Below, piece by piece: positions 21,886-33,155 of a DNA stretch of 64,000 bases; positions within the stretch are counted from its first letter, which is position 1; each line of letters begins with the position of its first letter. The translations under genes and the position numbers were made by a program. Under the pieces are notes generated by a model. It was not told where the DNA came from. It searched no databases and saw only the letters and a program-made list of their open reading frames with translations. Source of the DNA: Chlorokybus atmophyticus (lineage: Eukaryota > Streptophyta > Chlorokybophyceae > Chlorokybales > Chlorokybaceae); contig RHPI01001327.1 of NCBI GenBank assembly GCA_009103225.1, positions 132,722-196,721 on the forward strand, given 5' to 3'.

Positions 21886-22360
21886 GCCCGCACGGGCGGG
21901 GGGCAGGANTGAGGACGTATCGTATCGCACAAGAAGGCACACCCACTTCATGCAGCTCGAGAAAGAGGAGGTCGCCAGCCTTAAGCGACTTAGCGGCCTC
22001 CTCATGCAGCGTCCCAACCGACAGGTGAGGTGCATGTGCATGCACGTGACTATGTGTTTAACTTTGCTGTGACAAGTTTGTCCAGGTTGCATGGGAGCAG
22101 AATGTCTTGAGGCTGCACGTTGTTATGGCCAGCTGCGCGTGGAGCCTGCGCTTTTGTCACTTCAGCAATGTTTTTCAACGCGATGACATGTTCACAGCAG
22201 CATCCACAGCTCAAAAGATTGCCCGCAGCTGAAGATGCAGCAGGAGCAGCAGCAACAGCAACAGCAACAGCAGGCAAACTTTGACACCTGCACAACAAGC
22301 CTGCCAAGCAAGTGTGGTAGCAGTCAACGTGTGTGTGCACGCGCGCGGGCTGGCATGTGT
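21886..22360 (+). pseudogene. Decayed copy of the group-F bZIP gene
   Basis: Block 21886-22024 matches bZIP exon 3 (HFMQLEKEEVASLKRLSG and LLMQRPNRQ against HFMELEEEVASLKRLNG and LLMQRLSRQ). After a retained intron (22025-22085), the block from 22086 matches exon 4 (VAWEQNVLRLHVV against VALEQEVVRLRAV) and ends in a CAG-rich Gln tract. The basic region is ruined: the Asn-x7-Arg core is gone and a base is undetermined at 21909. One codon is inserted in the zipper and a Leu is now Pro. It is inverted relative to the intact gene 4 kb away. Because the intron is kept, it arose by DNA duplication and not by retroposition. Confidence 0.75.
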
Positions 22361-22903
22361 GTAGTAGTCAATATGTTCGTGGGTGAGGTGTGCACTCACT
22401 GGTGATGTGCCCTACTATCACAAATTCTGATGTGGTGTCTTCCCAGCCTATGAGAGCGTGCAAGTAAGAGGCTTCCGCTGATGGCAATAACAACAACCGT
22501 GGTTGTTGTTATTGGATAGCGTGCGGCTGAATGCTTGTTCTTGTAAACTGAGACGTGTGCGAGTTATGTACATGTTTAATACCCGCTACAACTGGTGCAG
22601 TGTGTGAAGCAAGGATACCTCTGATGTGTACGTAAAGCAGAGTACACGGCAATTTGTGCGGTGCTTGTAATAACACCACACCAGAGAGTCAACCAAGCTC
22701 ATTGACAGTTTGCCACTCAACCAATACTTGGCTCTCTTGCGTTAATTTGCAGTCATTAGTGCACATCACCACAAACCATAAGCCGAGCACTGACATATGC
22801 TGTTGTGCACAACACTTGCAGAATATATAACATACTGAATCTATGCGAACAAGAACCTACACTACACGCATTATACATGTACACAATGCACACAGTTTGT
22901 TCA
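22361..22903. other. Intergenic region after the bZIP pseudogene
   Basis: It contains the 30-bp palindrome at 22485-22514. Otherwise no coding or RNA signal was seen up to the stop codon of the coiled-coil gene at 22904. Confidence 0.45.
22485..22514. repeat. 30-bp near-perfect palindrome
   Basis: CAATAACAACAACC, then GT, then the exact reverse complement GGTTGTTGTTATTG: 14-bp arms with a 2-base centre. It lies just beyond the bZIP pseudogene. It could extrude as a cruciform or fold as a tight RNA hairpin. Confidence 0.8.
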
Positions 22904-24670
22904 TCAGTTGACCCACGTTGTATCATGCATGAGGCTCTTCTCCATGCAGCTCGCATCAGTCACGCCGCGAGCAGGCCGGATATTCCCACCCGGCCCACCG
23001 ATATCGCGCCCGCGGCCGCTAGCAAACCTCCGCAAGAAGTCGTCCAGCTGGTCGCCGATGTCACCGTCACCAGGCCTGCCGCCACCATTATCGCCGAACC
23101 CGCCCTCCAAAGGCTCGATGCGTATCGGCGGCGTCTCGATGTAAGGCATGCCGGGGATGCTGTCTCTGCTGTATCTATCGTCGTTGAACCGATGTCTCCG
23201 CCGCGCAGACCCACCTGTTGATGAGATGTGTGAGGGGTCACTCAACATCTATCTCTGCGTGCGTGTACACATATGTATGTGCGTGTGTGCACACATGTAA
23301 GCAAAACTTTACATTCAATGAAAGAAATAAATCTACCTCTCAGGGCGTCCAGGCTGTCCCCGAGCATGTCTCTGCTCTCACGCGCCAGCACGTTGCTGGC
23401 ATGGTTGGCAGCTGGCGGGAACACCAGTGCCGAATCCGCGCGCAGGTCCATCGACGCCTCCACGGCTCGGCTGTCCCGAAGATGACCTACAGACTGATAT
23501 GAGGCCCTTTGCTGGCTCTCGTCCACGTGTCGATGGGGTTGGCGCCGGTCGGGAGTGTTGTTGCGAGCGTGGACGGGATGTTGTTGGTGCTGGTGATGAT
23601 GTTGTTGGTGTTGTTGTGGTGGGGTGTTGCTGCGTTGTGGTTGTGGGGGAGGAAGGCTGTAGCCTGGTCCCTGGTGCATGTGTGTGCTATGCCTGGGGTT
23701 GTCCTGCTGCACATGCTCCTCCTGTTGTAATGTCGCCTGCAAATCAAAGGCTCTTGCACTCTCTCGCATTGCTCCAGTCAAGCACAGCAGCACATACGAA
23801 CTTTGTTTGCCTGCACTTGCAGTGGGCGTGCACATGTGCCCAGACACATGTGCACGCCCACATGTAAACGCAAACTTACGCACACACGCGCAAGTAGGTG
23901 CGGGCGACCACACTCACTTGCACACGCACATGCACACGCGTGCAGGCGTGCTCACAAGTCCGTATATGCGCACGCACACATACTCACTCACCCACACGCG
24001 CACACCCACACACATACACACCTGGTCGCGTGCCAGTCGTGCATCATCCCTCCTCACGTCCTCTCGTTCCCTCACTTCCGCCTGCTCCTTTGCCCTCCTC
24101 CTCTCCTCCACCTGCATCGCCAGCTCCCTCCTCCACGCCTCACGCGGAGACACACCAGCAGCAGCAGCAGCAAAAGACTCCTCCAACACGCCGCCGCCTC
24201 CACCCCTCCCGTCATACACATCACTGCTGCCATGGTGGTGGTCGTTATGGTTGTTGGGGTTGGGGTTGGGGTTGTGGGTGGTGTCGGGTCCCCCCTTGGC
24301 GTGTGCGTGGAGCTGGTTGAGGTCCGTCACGATGTGGCCGGCGGTGTCGCGGAGGGGAGCGCCGCCGCCGCCTCTACCAAAGGGCTCGTACCTCGCCGCC
24401 TGCATGTTGGGATACATGTTGCGTCGCATTGTGGGTCATGTACGCTCAGCCCAACGTGTGTGAGAGATGTGCTGGACACAACGTACCTGGGCTGCTTGTC
24501 TGCGGTCGAGTTCTTCTAGCAAAGCGCGCTCATGAGCCTTACGCCGCTGCTTCTCCTGTATCTGCTCTTGCAAATCCCTGCATGATGATGATGATGATGA
24601 GTGGGAGAAGGACGTGTGGTGGGGTGGGGTGGNNNNNNNNNNNNNNNNNNNNNNNNNNNNNNNNNNNNNN

Positions 24671-24722
<52 letters not shown>

Positions 24723-26232
24723 CTGCAACACGCACCGCGCGTAGTTCTGTTTCCTCCTTGCAGTCTCGCCTTCTCCCTGTTGCTGCTGCTGCTGCCGCTG
24801 CCGCTGCTGCTGCTGCTGTTGTTGTTGTTGCGGCGAAGATTGCTGTGCTTGCTGTTGCTGTCTGTACTGCAATTGATTATACCGTTCACTCGACTCATAA
24901 CGAATATCAGCACTCCTTCTCCTGCCACCCGCCACAACACGCATCTCCCGCCTTTGTTGTTGTTGCTGTTGGTACCGCTGGCTCGAGTCGTCATACCCAC
25001 CATCATAGTGGTTATGCGAGTACGCCGGCCTCACAGTAGGTTGATAGTACCCGCTCGGTGGCTCTCTGAGCCAAACAGGAGGAGACTGATGATGACCATG
25101 TTGTTGATGTTGTGATGGCGTGTCCACATTGAAATCCAACTCCTCATCCGACTGCACCCCCTTGTCCACCCGCCGCTGCGGTGAGTGGTAATGTTTGCCG
25201 CTGGGACTCGCTCCCTCGCTTGCCGCGTAGGGAGGGTGGTGTTGGGAGGTCGGGGTGGACTCGTGGTGGCGGGTGGAACGGCGCTGCTTTTGTTCATGGA
25301 TCTGACGCTCTGTGGGGATGAGTATGTATGAGACGGGAGAGAAGGAGGGAATGCGTGCGTGTGCGTGTGCGTGTGTATGCAATTGTTACTGATGCTACAT
25401 CCATGTGTCTTTCCTTACCGAGTTCGCGTGCGTACTGATTCCTCTTTTCCACGTCCACTTCATCTTGTCCATACAGCTTGTTGAATATGCTGCCAAAGGC
25501 CCTTGGTGCCGGCTTCGCCTACGCCACAGACAACACACATGTCACCCACTCACTCTCTCACCCTCGCACTGTATGTCACGCACCGGTTTGTCGCCGCGGT
25601 ACGCGATGGCAACGTAGTTCACGATGGGCTGCTCCTTGGCACTGTTGTTGTTATCAGTGGTGGTGGAGGTGCTGTTGTTGTGGTCGTTGTGGGTGTTGTC
25701 TTTGTTGCTGTCTGTGGTTGTGGTGTGGGGTTGGCGCCTTCTGCCACCGTGTGATTGGGCGTCCTGGCATACACGAATAGGATTACGACAAAACAGACAT
25801 GTGGGTTTTTGCAGGGGGCGGGGGGGGGGGAGGTGGGCGTTGTGTGTACGCCTGCGTGCACGTGCGCATGTGCGTGGTGTGTGTGGGTGTTTTGGGTGGA
25901 AGGTGGGTAGGAGCATGCGTGCGTGTGTATAGTTAGTGTGTGAGTGCGAGCGTGTGTGTGAGTTTGTGGGATACAGAGAGGAAGAACGCAATGGACAGTG
26001 ACCCATCGCCTCCTTGTTGATGCGGAGAGAAGCTTTAGTAGCGAGGAACGTGTAACAGAACACGTGATGCAGCACGCAACACACCCACCCCCACCCACAT
26101 GGTTACACCCACATCCCCACACGCCCCCCCACCCACCAGGTAGCGTCGGTACTCCTCCTGTCTCTCCGCCCTCAACCGCCGCTTCGCCGTCTCGCTCGCC
26201 TCACCAAGCGCCCAACCACCGTCCGCCGCCAT
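22904..26232 (-). CDS. Coiled-coil protein resembling CSPP1/CCDC66-type ciliary or centrosomal proteins
   Basis: Eight exons: 26232-26137, 25763-25584, 25518-25419, 25309-24736, 24577-24487, 24399-24022, 23736-23337, 23214-22904, giving 709 residues; all phases agree. The protein has repeated short helical motifs of the form Y-x(2,3)-L-x-x-QI: AERQEEYRRYL, NQYARELERQIHEQKQRR, KQNYARDLQEQIQEKQRRK, AWRRELAMQVEERRRAKEQ, plus YEPFGRGGGGAPLRD and a late LDDFLRRFA. This pattern is typical of CSPP1/CCDC66-like microtubule-associated proteins of cilia and spindle poles; assignment is by motif style only. Between the motifs lie Gln-, His- and Asn-rich low-complexity stretches. The exon 4/5 intron contains an assembly gap and a (CA)n run, but the reading phase is continuous across it. 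Divergent with the glycosyltransferase gene. Confidence 0.65.
23822..23861. repeat. Perfect 17-bp stem, 6-base loop, in an intron
   Basis: Arms 23822-23838 and 23845-23861 are exact reverse complements around CCCAGA. It lies in the intron between exons 6 and 7 of the coiled-coil gene, at the edge of a CA-rich tract. Confidence 0.8.
24633..24721. repeat. Assembly gap (38 N) next to a (CA)n run
   Basis: Positions 24633-24670 are N, followed by about 25 uninterrupted AC units. The gap most likely reflects an unresolved longer microsatellite. It lies within an intron. Confidence 0.95.
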
Positions 26233-26470
26233 ACGCCCCAGGACACCCCCCACCCCCACCCCCACCCTCACCCTCACCACCAGGCCACGCCAGGCCAGAC
26301 CAGGCCTGACGCCAGGCCGGGCAAACTAACGCAAGCCCATAACGTTACAGTACGCAAACACGCACTTTTGCGCCGAGACAGTTATCTCGACTAACGTTAG
26401 GAGCGTTAGACCAGACCTCACCAGGCCAGGCCAAGCCAGGCCGGGCCGCGGCGGCGGCGGCGGCGGCGAG
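26233..26470. promoter_or_regulatory. Compact bidirectional promoter with CCAGGCC repeats
   Basis: Only 238 bases separate the divergent start codons of the coiled-coil gene and the glycosyltransferase gene. The interval carries at least six copies of CCAGGCC in two clusters (about 26280-26320 and 26408-26440) and two copies of the palindrome TAACGTTA (26340-26347 and 26392-26399). A GGC repeat ends it. These are candidate shared regulatory elements; no factor is assigned. Confidence 0.5.
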
Positions 26471-29225
26471 ATGAGGTCAGCGGCGCGATGGTTGCTGGTG
26501 GCGGTGGTGGTGTTGTTCGTCGCTGTTGTTGCGGGGGATACAGCGCACCCGCAGTACCCCGCTGGAGACGTGGGCTTGGTCGCTGTGCCGCAACCTGGTG
26601 CTGCTGTCGCGGCGGTGGCGGAGTGTCCTGCAGGATGCAACGGAAGGGGAAAGTGAGTGACAGTTTGTGGTTTGCCTTCTATTCCACGCGTGTGGTGTTG
26701 CTCTGCAGTAAAATTGCAATTGCAACATGCGAGCATGTCTTGAGACAGCAAAGCATCAACAAACAACGGGTTGTCTTACGTCTCTGCTTTTGCTTCTTCT
26801 TAACAACGCGGGCAGCACAAGTAAATGGGGTCTTGGATAGAACTCTTCTAGAGTCTCTCCTCCCCAGTGCTGTGTGCATGCACACTGGACAGCACAGGCG
26901 TACGAACACGCATGTAACAGCCTGTTCACTTGTCACAAGAGACAACACACGAACATGCACACTTACGCCATGATACACACGCAAACGCATAGGCACACAC
27001 ACAAGTATGCGAACGCGCCCATGCGTACGCCTGCATACGCACACATATGTGCATACGTGCGTAGTTTACAAACATCTGGCGCTCCACCGCAGGTGCGTGC
27101 GCGGTGTGTGCGTATGCGACGCCTCCTTCTCCGGCACCAACTGCTCCCTCCATCAAGACCACTTCACTCCCTCATCACCCACATCTCCCGTCGACAGCAT
27201 CCCGCCGGCCTACCCTTCTCTGCACGCCGCCATCACAACCAACACAAGAACAAACCACCACCACCAACAACAACAGCAACAACAACAACGCGCCCTCCGC
27301 GTGTGTTTCGTGACGGGCGAACTCGTCGGCCCCGTGTCCAACGGCGGCATCGGCACCGCCTTCACGACACTCGCCATCGCCCTCGCACACGCAGGCCACA
27401 ACGTGTGTGTAACACTGCATCACCATTGCATACCTCACGCTGTTCTCACTCACCCTCTTTACTCTCTCTCTCTCTCTCGCAGGTGAGTGTCGTCTTCACG
27501 CGCGGTGCCTACAGTGAGAAAGAGTCCTTCGCCTACTGGCAGTCTTACTACCAATCCGCGCACGGGATCCGTCTCACGGCGCTGCCCGTCCGGACGCGGC
27601 GACACGTCGCGCGACACATACACGAGAGTTATGAGGCGTTCAGGGCCATTGAGGCTGCGAAGCCGGCCTTTGACGTGGTGCACTTTCACGACTATGAGGT
27701 AGGAATGTGAGAGTGCGTGCGTGCGCGCGCGTGTGTGTGTGTGTATGGTGGGTGGGTTAGGTAGGTATGGGGGTGGGTCCCTGTGCGTGTGCAAGCCTGT
27801 CCTTGTGCTTCTGTGTGTGCATGTCTGTGCGTGTGCTTGTGTGAGCGCACGCGTATATATGTGTTTGTGCGTGCGCACGTGCGCACCGGTGCGTGCAGGT
27901 GTGCATGTGTTTGCGCTCCCCTGCGCACATGCACGCGCAGACATGTGTGCCGCTGCGTGTGCCGCTGCGTGTGCCGCTGCGTCGTGCGTCTTCCACTCAC
28001 AACACACATGCCCAGGGTGCAGGTTACTACTCCGTCCTCGCGCGTTCTCAGGGCCGTCACCTGCCCACCACGTCGCTGGTGGTCGGCGCGCACGGGCCGT
28101 CGCTCTGGGCCAAGGTGGACGGCAACGGGGAGGGCGTGACGGAGATACGGGACCTCGAGATCAACTTCATGGAACGGAGGGCGGCGGAGGGGGCGGATTA
28201 CCTGATTGCGCCGAGTAACTATATACTCAAGGTGTGTGTGGGGTACAAGAGTCGTATACTCGCTCGCCCGTGAGACACACAATCTAGGACACGCACGCAA
28301 GCACGCATAGGCATATGCACACGCACACGCATGCGCGCATGTGCATGCGCATGCACGTGCACAGATGCACATTCATACACGCATACACACCCGCGCGCAC
28401 CCACCCACCCACCCACATGTGCACACGCAGGCACACGCATACGCACACTGCATGCGTGCACGTCGTTCGCTGATAGTCCCCCACCCCCCCTACAATCATA
28501 ACTGATGTACGGCAACGCATACGCGCTCGCAGCCTTCTGCGCTGTAACAACACACTCTCTCACTCTCTTACAGTGGATGGCCACCAACGGTTGGAAGTTC
28601 CGCCCCGACCGCGCCTTCGTTCAGCCCAACCTGCTCCCGCTGGCCGACCGTGCCGCCGCGCTCTCCAACAACAACAACAACGTCGTGCACGTGGCTGAGG
28701 GGATGGTGCCCATCGCCCCCATGAGTGAGAGCAACGACCGACGTGGTGTTGATGGCGTGAGAGAGAGAAGGACCGTGCGGGAGCTCGTGTTCTTTGCCAG
28801 ACTTGAGGTGAGGTGTTGATTTGAGAGAGTGTCTGTGTGTTGCTATGTGCTTTATTTAGTGAATGCGTCGAGCCAACACATTCTTCTTCCTGTCGTTGTT
28901 GTCGCAGACGCGCAAAGGCATCATCCTCTTCTGCGACGCAGTGAGTACTGATGCACATTGTGGGCATCGTCACCATCATGATCATCGTTGTTGATGTTGT
29001 TGAACAAATAACACATGAACGCGCACGCGCACGCGCACGCGCACAAACCCGCACACACACAGGTCGATCGTCTTCTAGCAGAAGCGCAGCGCGATGCCAC
29101 CTCCGTCACCCTCCCGTCCAAGGTGACGTTCATGGGCCGTCCCGCCATGGTGTCGGGCGCGTTCGGAGACGCTTACGTGCGACGGCGGGCGAGGGAATGG
29201 AACGTGCCGTGGCAGGTGGGTTTGT

Positions 29226-29266
<41 letters not shown>

Positions 29267-31408
29267 TTGATGCTGCTTGTTCTGGTATGCAGGTTGTGAC
29301 TAACTTAGGGGCGGCTGAAGCCAAGGCGTATTTGAGGGAGGTGAGTCTTGTTGCTAACGCTCAATCAAACCAACACACAAGCGAATGAAGGAGGGAATAA
29401 CAATGTTGATGTGGTTGTGCATGTGTGTGTAGGGTGACAGGCTTGCGGTGATGCCTTCCCTGGTGGAGAACTCTCCATACACGGTGTACGAGTGCGCGGA
29501 GCTGGGCGTGCCTTTCCTTGCGTCCAATGTTGGTGGTGCGCCGGACTTGGTCCGTGCTTCAGACCATCCACACGCACTCTTCACACCCACAGTAGAGGTA
29601 TAGTTGTACTTACATGCGTGCAAGCCCAGACACGCACGCAACCATGCACAATCATACACAAGCCCACGCACACATGTACACATATGCACGTACGCGCGCG
29701 CATATGTACGCATCTCACACGCGCAGGCGTTGACTGGCAAGTTGAGGGAAGCCTTGACCGAGGGCGTGGTTCCGGCCCGACCATCTGTGGACGCAACATT
29801 AAACGAGCAGACTTGGCTCGATTGGCACGTGTGGGCAGTCGATCAGAGAGACGACGAACAAGAGGTCAAAGAGGGTGAGAAGGACACAACCCAACACAAG
29901 AGACCGTTCGTCACGGCCGTGCTTGTGCACTTCAACCGGCCCGCTTTATGCAAACTGGTGCGTATGACACTGCTGTGTTGGTGTGTTGGTATGTTGTCGT
30001 TTAGGTCGGTGTCAAAGTGTGTTGTTTTGTGGGTTTGTCACTAGGCGATAGAGTCTCTTGCGGCTCAAGACTACCCCGCAGACAGCTGGGAGCTTCTGTT
30101 GATAGACGACGGCAGCACCAACGAGGACGCCAAGGAGTTCTTAGACTCCATCGAGCCGGACTTCACTGCCCGGGGATGGTGAGGAGACCAACCAAGGGGT
30201 TGAATGCGTTTGTTGTGGAAAAACAGCTTGTGCTTGTGCATGTGGATATGTTGGTTCCTAGTTACAATTTTCTCCGCCATGTACAGCCTGTCGCGCTGTA
30301 AGGAGTCGTATGTATGTGACACGACAAGAGTTATACATGCGGATGTTTGCAGGAGGATACTGCGAGAGCCAAACAGATATCTTGGTGCTGCACGGAACAC
30401 TGCAGCTCGGCACGCAAAGGGTGGGTGACACAACACAACTCATGCGTGCGTGCGTGTGTTGGTAGCGTGTCATAGTGGATTTGTTGCAGGGGAGTTCATC
30501 CTGTTCATGGACGATGATAACTACGCCAAGCTGCACGAGATATCTGCGTTCGTGATGGCGATGACGCGCAGCGGCGCGGACGTGCTCACGTCTTTTGTGG
30601 ACTTCTTCTGGTCGACCGGCCGACCGACCGACAACAACGACAGGCCCACGTACATGTTCCTTGGTGGAAGGTGAGGGAGAGTTGACCAATTACACAACAG
30701 AACGGGAGAACTCGACGTCACTGCTTGTGTTGCTGTTGATTTGCAGTGCGGATGTTGGGGCTTTCAAGAACTGCTATGGCGATGCCAACTCTTTCATGCG
30801 AAAATCATCGTTTTTCAAGATTGGTGGCTACACTGAGGTTTGTTTGTCGGTGTCACGCATGGCCTTGAACCAATGCAGCTGGATGAGTTACTCACAGTCT
30901 CACCGCTTCACACAGGATTATGGTGTTGGGTTTGAAGACTGGGAGTTCTACGCAAATGCGTCATTGCAGGGTTACAAGGTAATGATGCTGGGCACCTTCA
31001 ACAATGTACAATCAATCGCTGACAACAGCTGTGGTACGTAGGTTGACATCGTTCCTGAGGCGCTGTACCATTATCGTTTCACGCCCGGCAGCATGCAAAA
31101 GACCACAAACTTCCAACAAAACCGCCGCAGATCTTTGCGGCCGTATCTCAAGATGTTGCCAGACGCCGTACATAATGTGAGCAAGACACCACATGCACTG
31201 ATAACCACTTCGCGCACATCGGTGAAGCATAGACAGCTAATCTCTAATGCAACAGGTGATTTTGGGTGCTGTGTTTCCACGCAAATCGGACGGCTCAATC
31301 GGCGCACCTGTTGGGCTCGCCGCTCAGGGCGCCAGCAAGTTTCATGGCGCAGCCAGTGCTGATGGCGAGTTGGTAAAAGCACAGGCTAGTCCCCTACCCA
31401 GAAGATGA
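26471..31408 (+). CDS. Secretory-pathway EGF-like/GT4/GT2 bifunctional glycosyltransferase
   Basis: Seventeen exons, 870 residues: 26471-26652, 27093-27402, 27483-27698, 28016-28231, 28574-28807, 28908-28940, 29063-29215, 29293-29340, 29433-29597, 29727-29957, 30045-30178, 30353-30420, 30490-30670, 30747-30837, 30916-30978, 31042-31176, 31256-31408. Domain order: signal peptide or anchor (residues 1-22), EGF-like knot (CPAGCNGRGKCVRGVCVCD, split by intron 1), then a GT-B family 4 domain starting RVCFVTGELVGPVSNGGIGT and carrying the EX7E motif in VENSPYTVYECAELG. A GT-A family 2 domain follows: TAVLVHFNR, LLIDDGSTNED, FILFMDDDN, and GFEDWEF as the usual catalytic ED. Both catalytic sites look intact, so it probably adds two sugars in the Golgi or ER lumen to a matrix glycan; substrate unknown. 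The gene is divergent from the coiled-coil gene and convergent with TBP. Confidence 0.85.
27706..27950. repeat. Intronic TG/CG tract in the glycosyltransferase gene
   Basis: TGCG/TGTG alternation fills most of intron 3 and ends in a short tandem GTGCCGCTGC repeat near 27950-27980. Intron 4 (28280-28450) is filled by the CA/CG equivalent. Confidence 0.6.
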
Positions 31409-31557
31409 CACGCGAGTAACAGTGGACAGATAGATTACGCTCTGCACAGTTTTATATAATATACATACAATAAACACAACTACCTCAACCGCTAACCAAC
31501 AACGAGAAATCCCACCCCGTGTGCGCTGAGAGTGCGCTGCTATGCTATGTGTGTGCG

Positions 31558-33155
31558 CTATTGTACGATGCTGTGATTGGCGAGCAGTGGCTGTGCCACT
31601 TGCTTGGGTGGGGCTGGTGGCGCAGGCAGTTGTGGTAGACTCTCCGCACTGCCACCAGAGCAAGGTTAGCATTAATCACACCAAGCATGGGTGGACGACA
31701 CATAACACAGATAGATACCAATTGCACAATGGCTGCCGACATCATGCACAACAAGGCTACGTACTTTGTTTTTCGAAACTCTGTCAACACTGGATAGATG
31801 TTCTCAAAAGCCTCGTAGATCTCCTCCCGCACCTGTTTGCCAGAGACAGAATGTGCAACGCTGTAAATATGGTTCTCTGGTAAAACAAACAATGCATGTT
31901 GTACGCAACCTGTACAAGAAGCATACCTTCGCTCCGGTTAACACAATCTTTCCAGAAACGAAGATCAACAACACAATCTTGGGTTGCTTCATGCGGTAGA
32001 TCAACCCAGGAAACAACTCAGGTTCATACTGCGCATACCCATGTAACCACATAAGCATTGCAACACATGAGGCACAAACGTGTTGCACAACTCAATCTCT
32101 ACGGACGCCAAATCATATCACATAGTGAGTGCGTCTACTCACACTCGAGAAGTGGCCGTGCGCATACGCCAACCCCTCCAGTCGGATGGGAAATTTCACA
32201 TCACATGACCCAACAATGTTCTGTATCTTGAAATCCTGTGAAAAGTGCATGTACTCATCAGCGCAGTAATAGCGATGCAGTAGAATGCTGCAGTCTCAGG
32301 CGAGATGCCATATGCTGCTTTGTACGATGATTACCTTGAAAAGAGCAGGGAAGCCCAGCTTCTGAATAATGCGTGCATACTGCAAACACAAGAAGTTAAG
32401 ACCAACACTGAGAGGCCAGAATCGACATTGCATGCTCGACATGACATACTCGTGTGGCCAGCACACACACATATGCAATTACCTTGCGTGCAGCTAGCTT
32501 TGACAGCGTTTCACTCTTGGCACCAGTGCAGACCTGGTTGCACAATTGTCGTAAGCCTATGGCAACTTATACTTGTAGCAATGGCAAGTGCCGCTTGAAA
32601 GAAATGCAACAAGCAGAAGTGCAATGCTGCGGTTATCCACAGTTTGCAGCAACTAGCTCACCATCTTTCCTGAAGCAAAAATGAGGGCGGTGGTTTTGGG
32701 ATCGCGGATGCGCATAATCACAGCAGCGAATCGCTGATGTTTGCGCATGCCTCACAGTCAGATGTGAGCATGGTAAGGCAAAGTAACTAGGGCTGCACAC
32801 AACCAGTAGCTGCAAGGCCACACCTTCGGGTTGTACTCAGCGTTGCGTGCGTGCAGTGCAATGGTTTTGAGATCCAACCTACAGTCCATATTGACAGTAG
32901 ACACAATGTTCCTGTGTCAACACCCAATTGTCAGCATTATGCCAGAGACAAGCTTAAGGTAAAGTCACGTGCACCAATCTCAGTGTGAGGTTGTCTGATT
33001 AGCAAACGCAGGCCATGCGACTGCACAATGAGAGGATCGTTCCAGAATGCTGTGACGTACTGCAGCGTGGGAACGATCCCAGATGGATGCTTGTCGAGAT
33101 CCACGGGCTCGCTGGTGGGAAGCGCAGCAGCAGAAGTCGACGCTCCTCCTGCCAT
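31558..33155 (-). CDS. TBP: TATA-binding protein
   Basis: Nine exons: 33155-33061, 32911-32824, 32733-32662, 32533-32483, 32379-32335, 32235-32143, 32028-31927, 31832-31765, 31648-31558, giving 234 residues. The core is nearly textbook: [49 protein letters not shown], then the second repeat [58 protein letters not shown]. It binds the TATA element and nucleates transcription by all three polymerases in the nucleus. The N-terminus before the core is very short (about 23 residues). The last exon adds an unusual Pro/Ala-rich tail of about 30 residues ([12 protein letters not shown]) beyond EFRKT, where most TBPs stop; this exon is chosen by phase and is less certain. The stop lies 150 bases from the glycosyltransferase stop, tail to tail. 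Confidence 0.95.
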
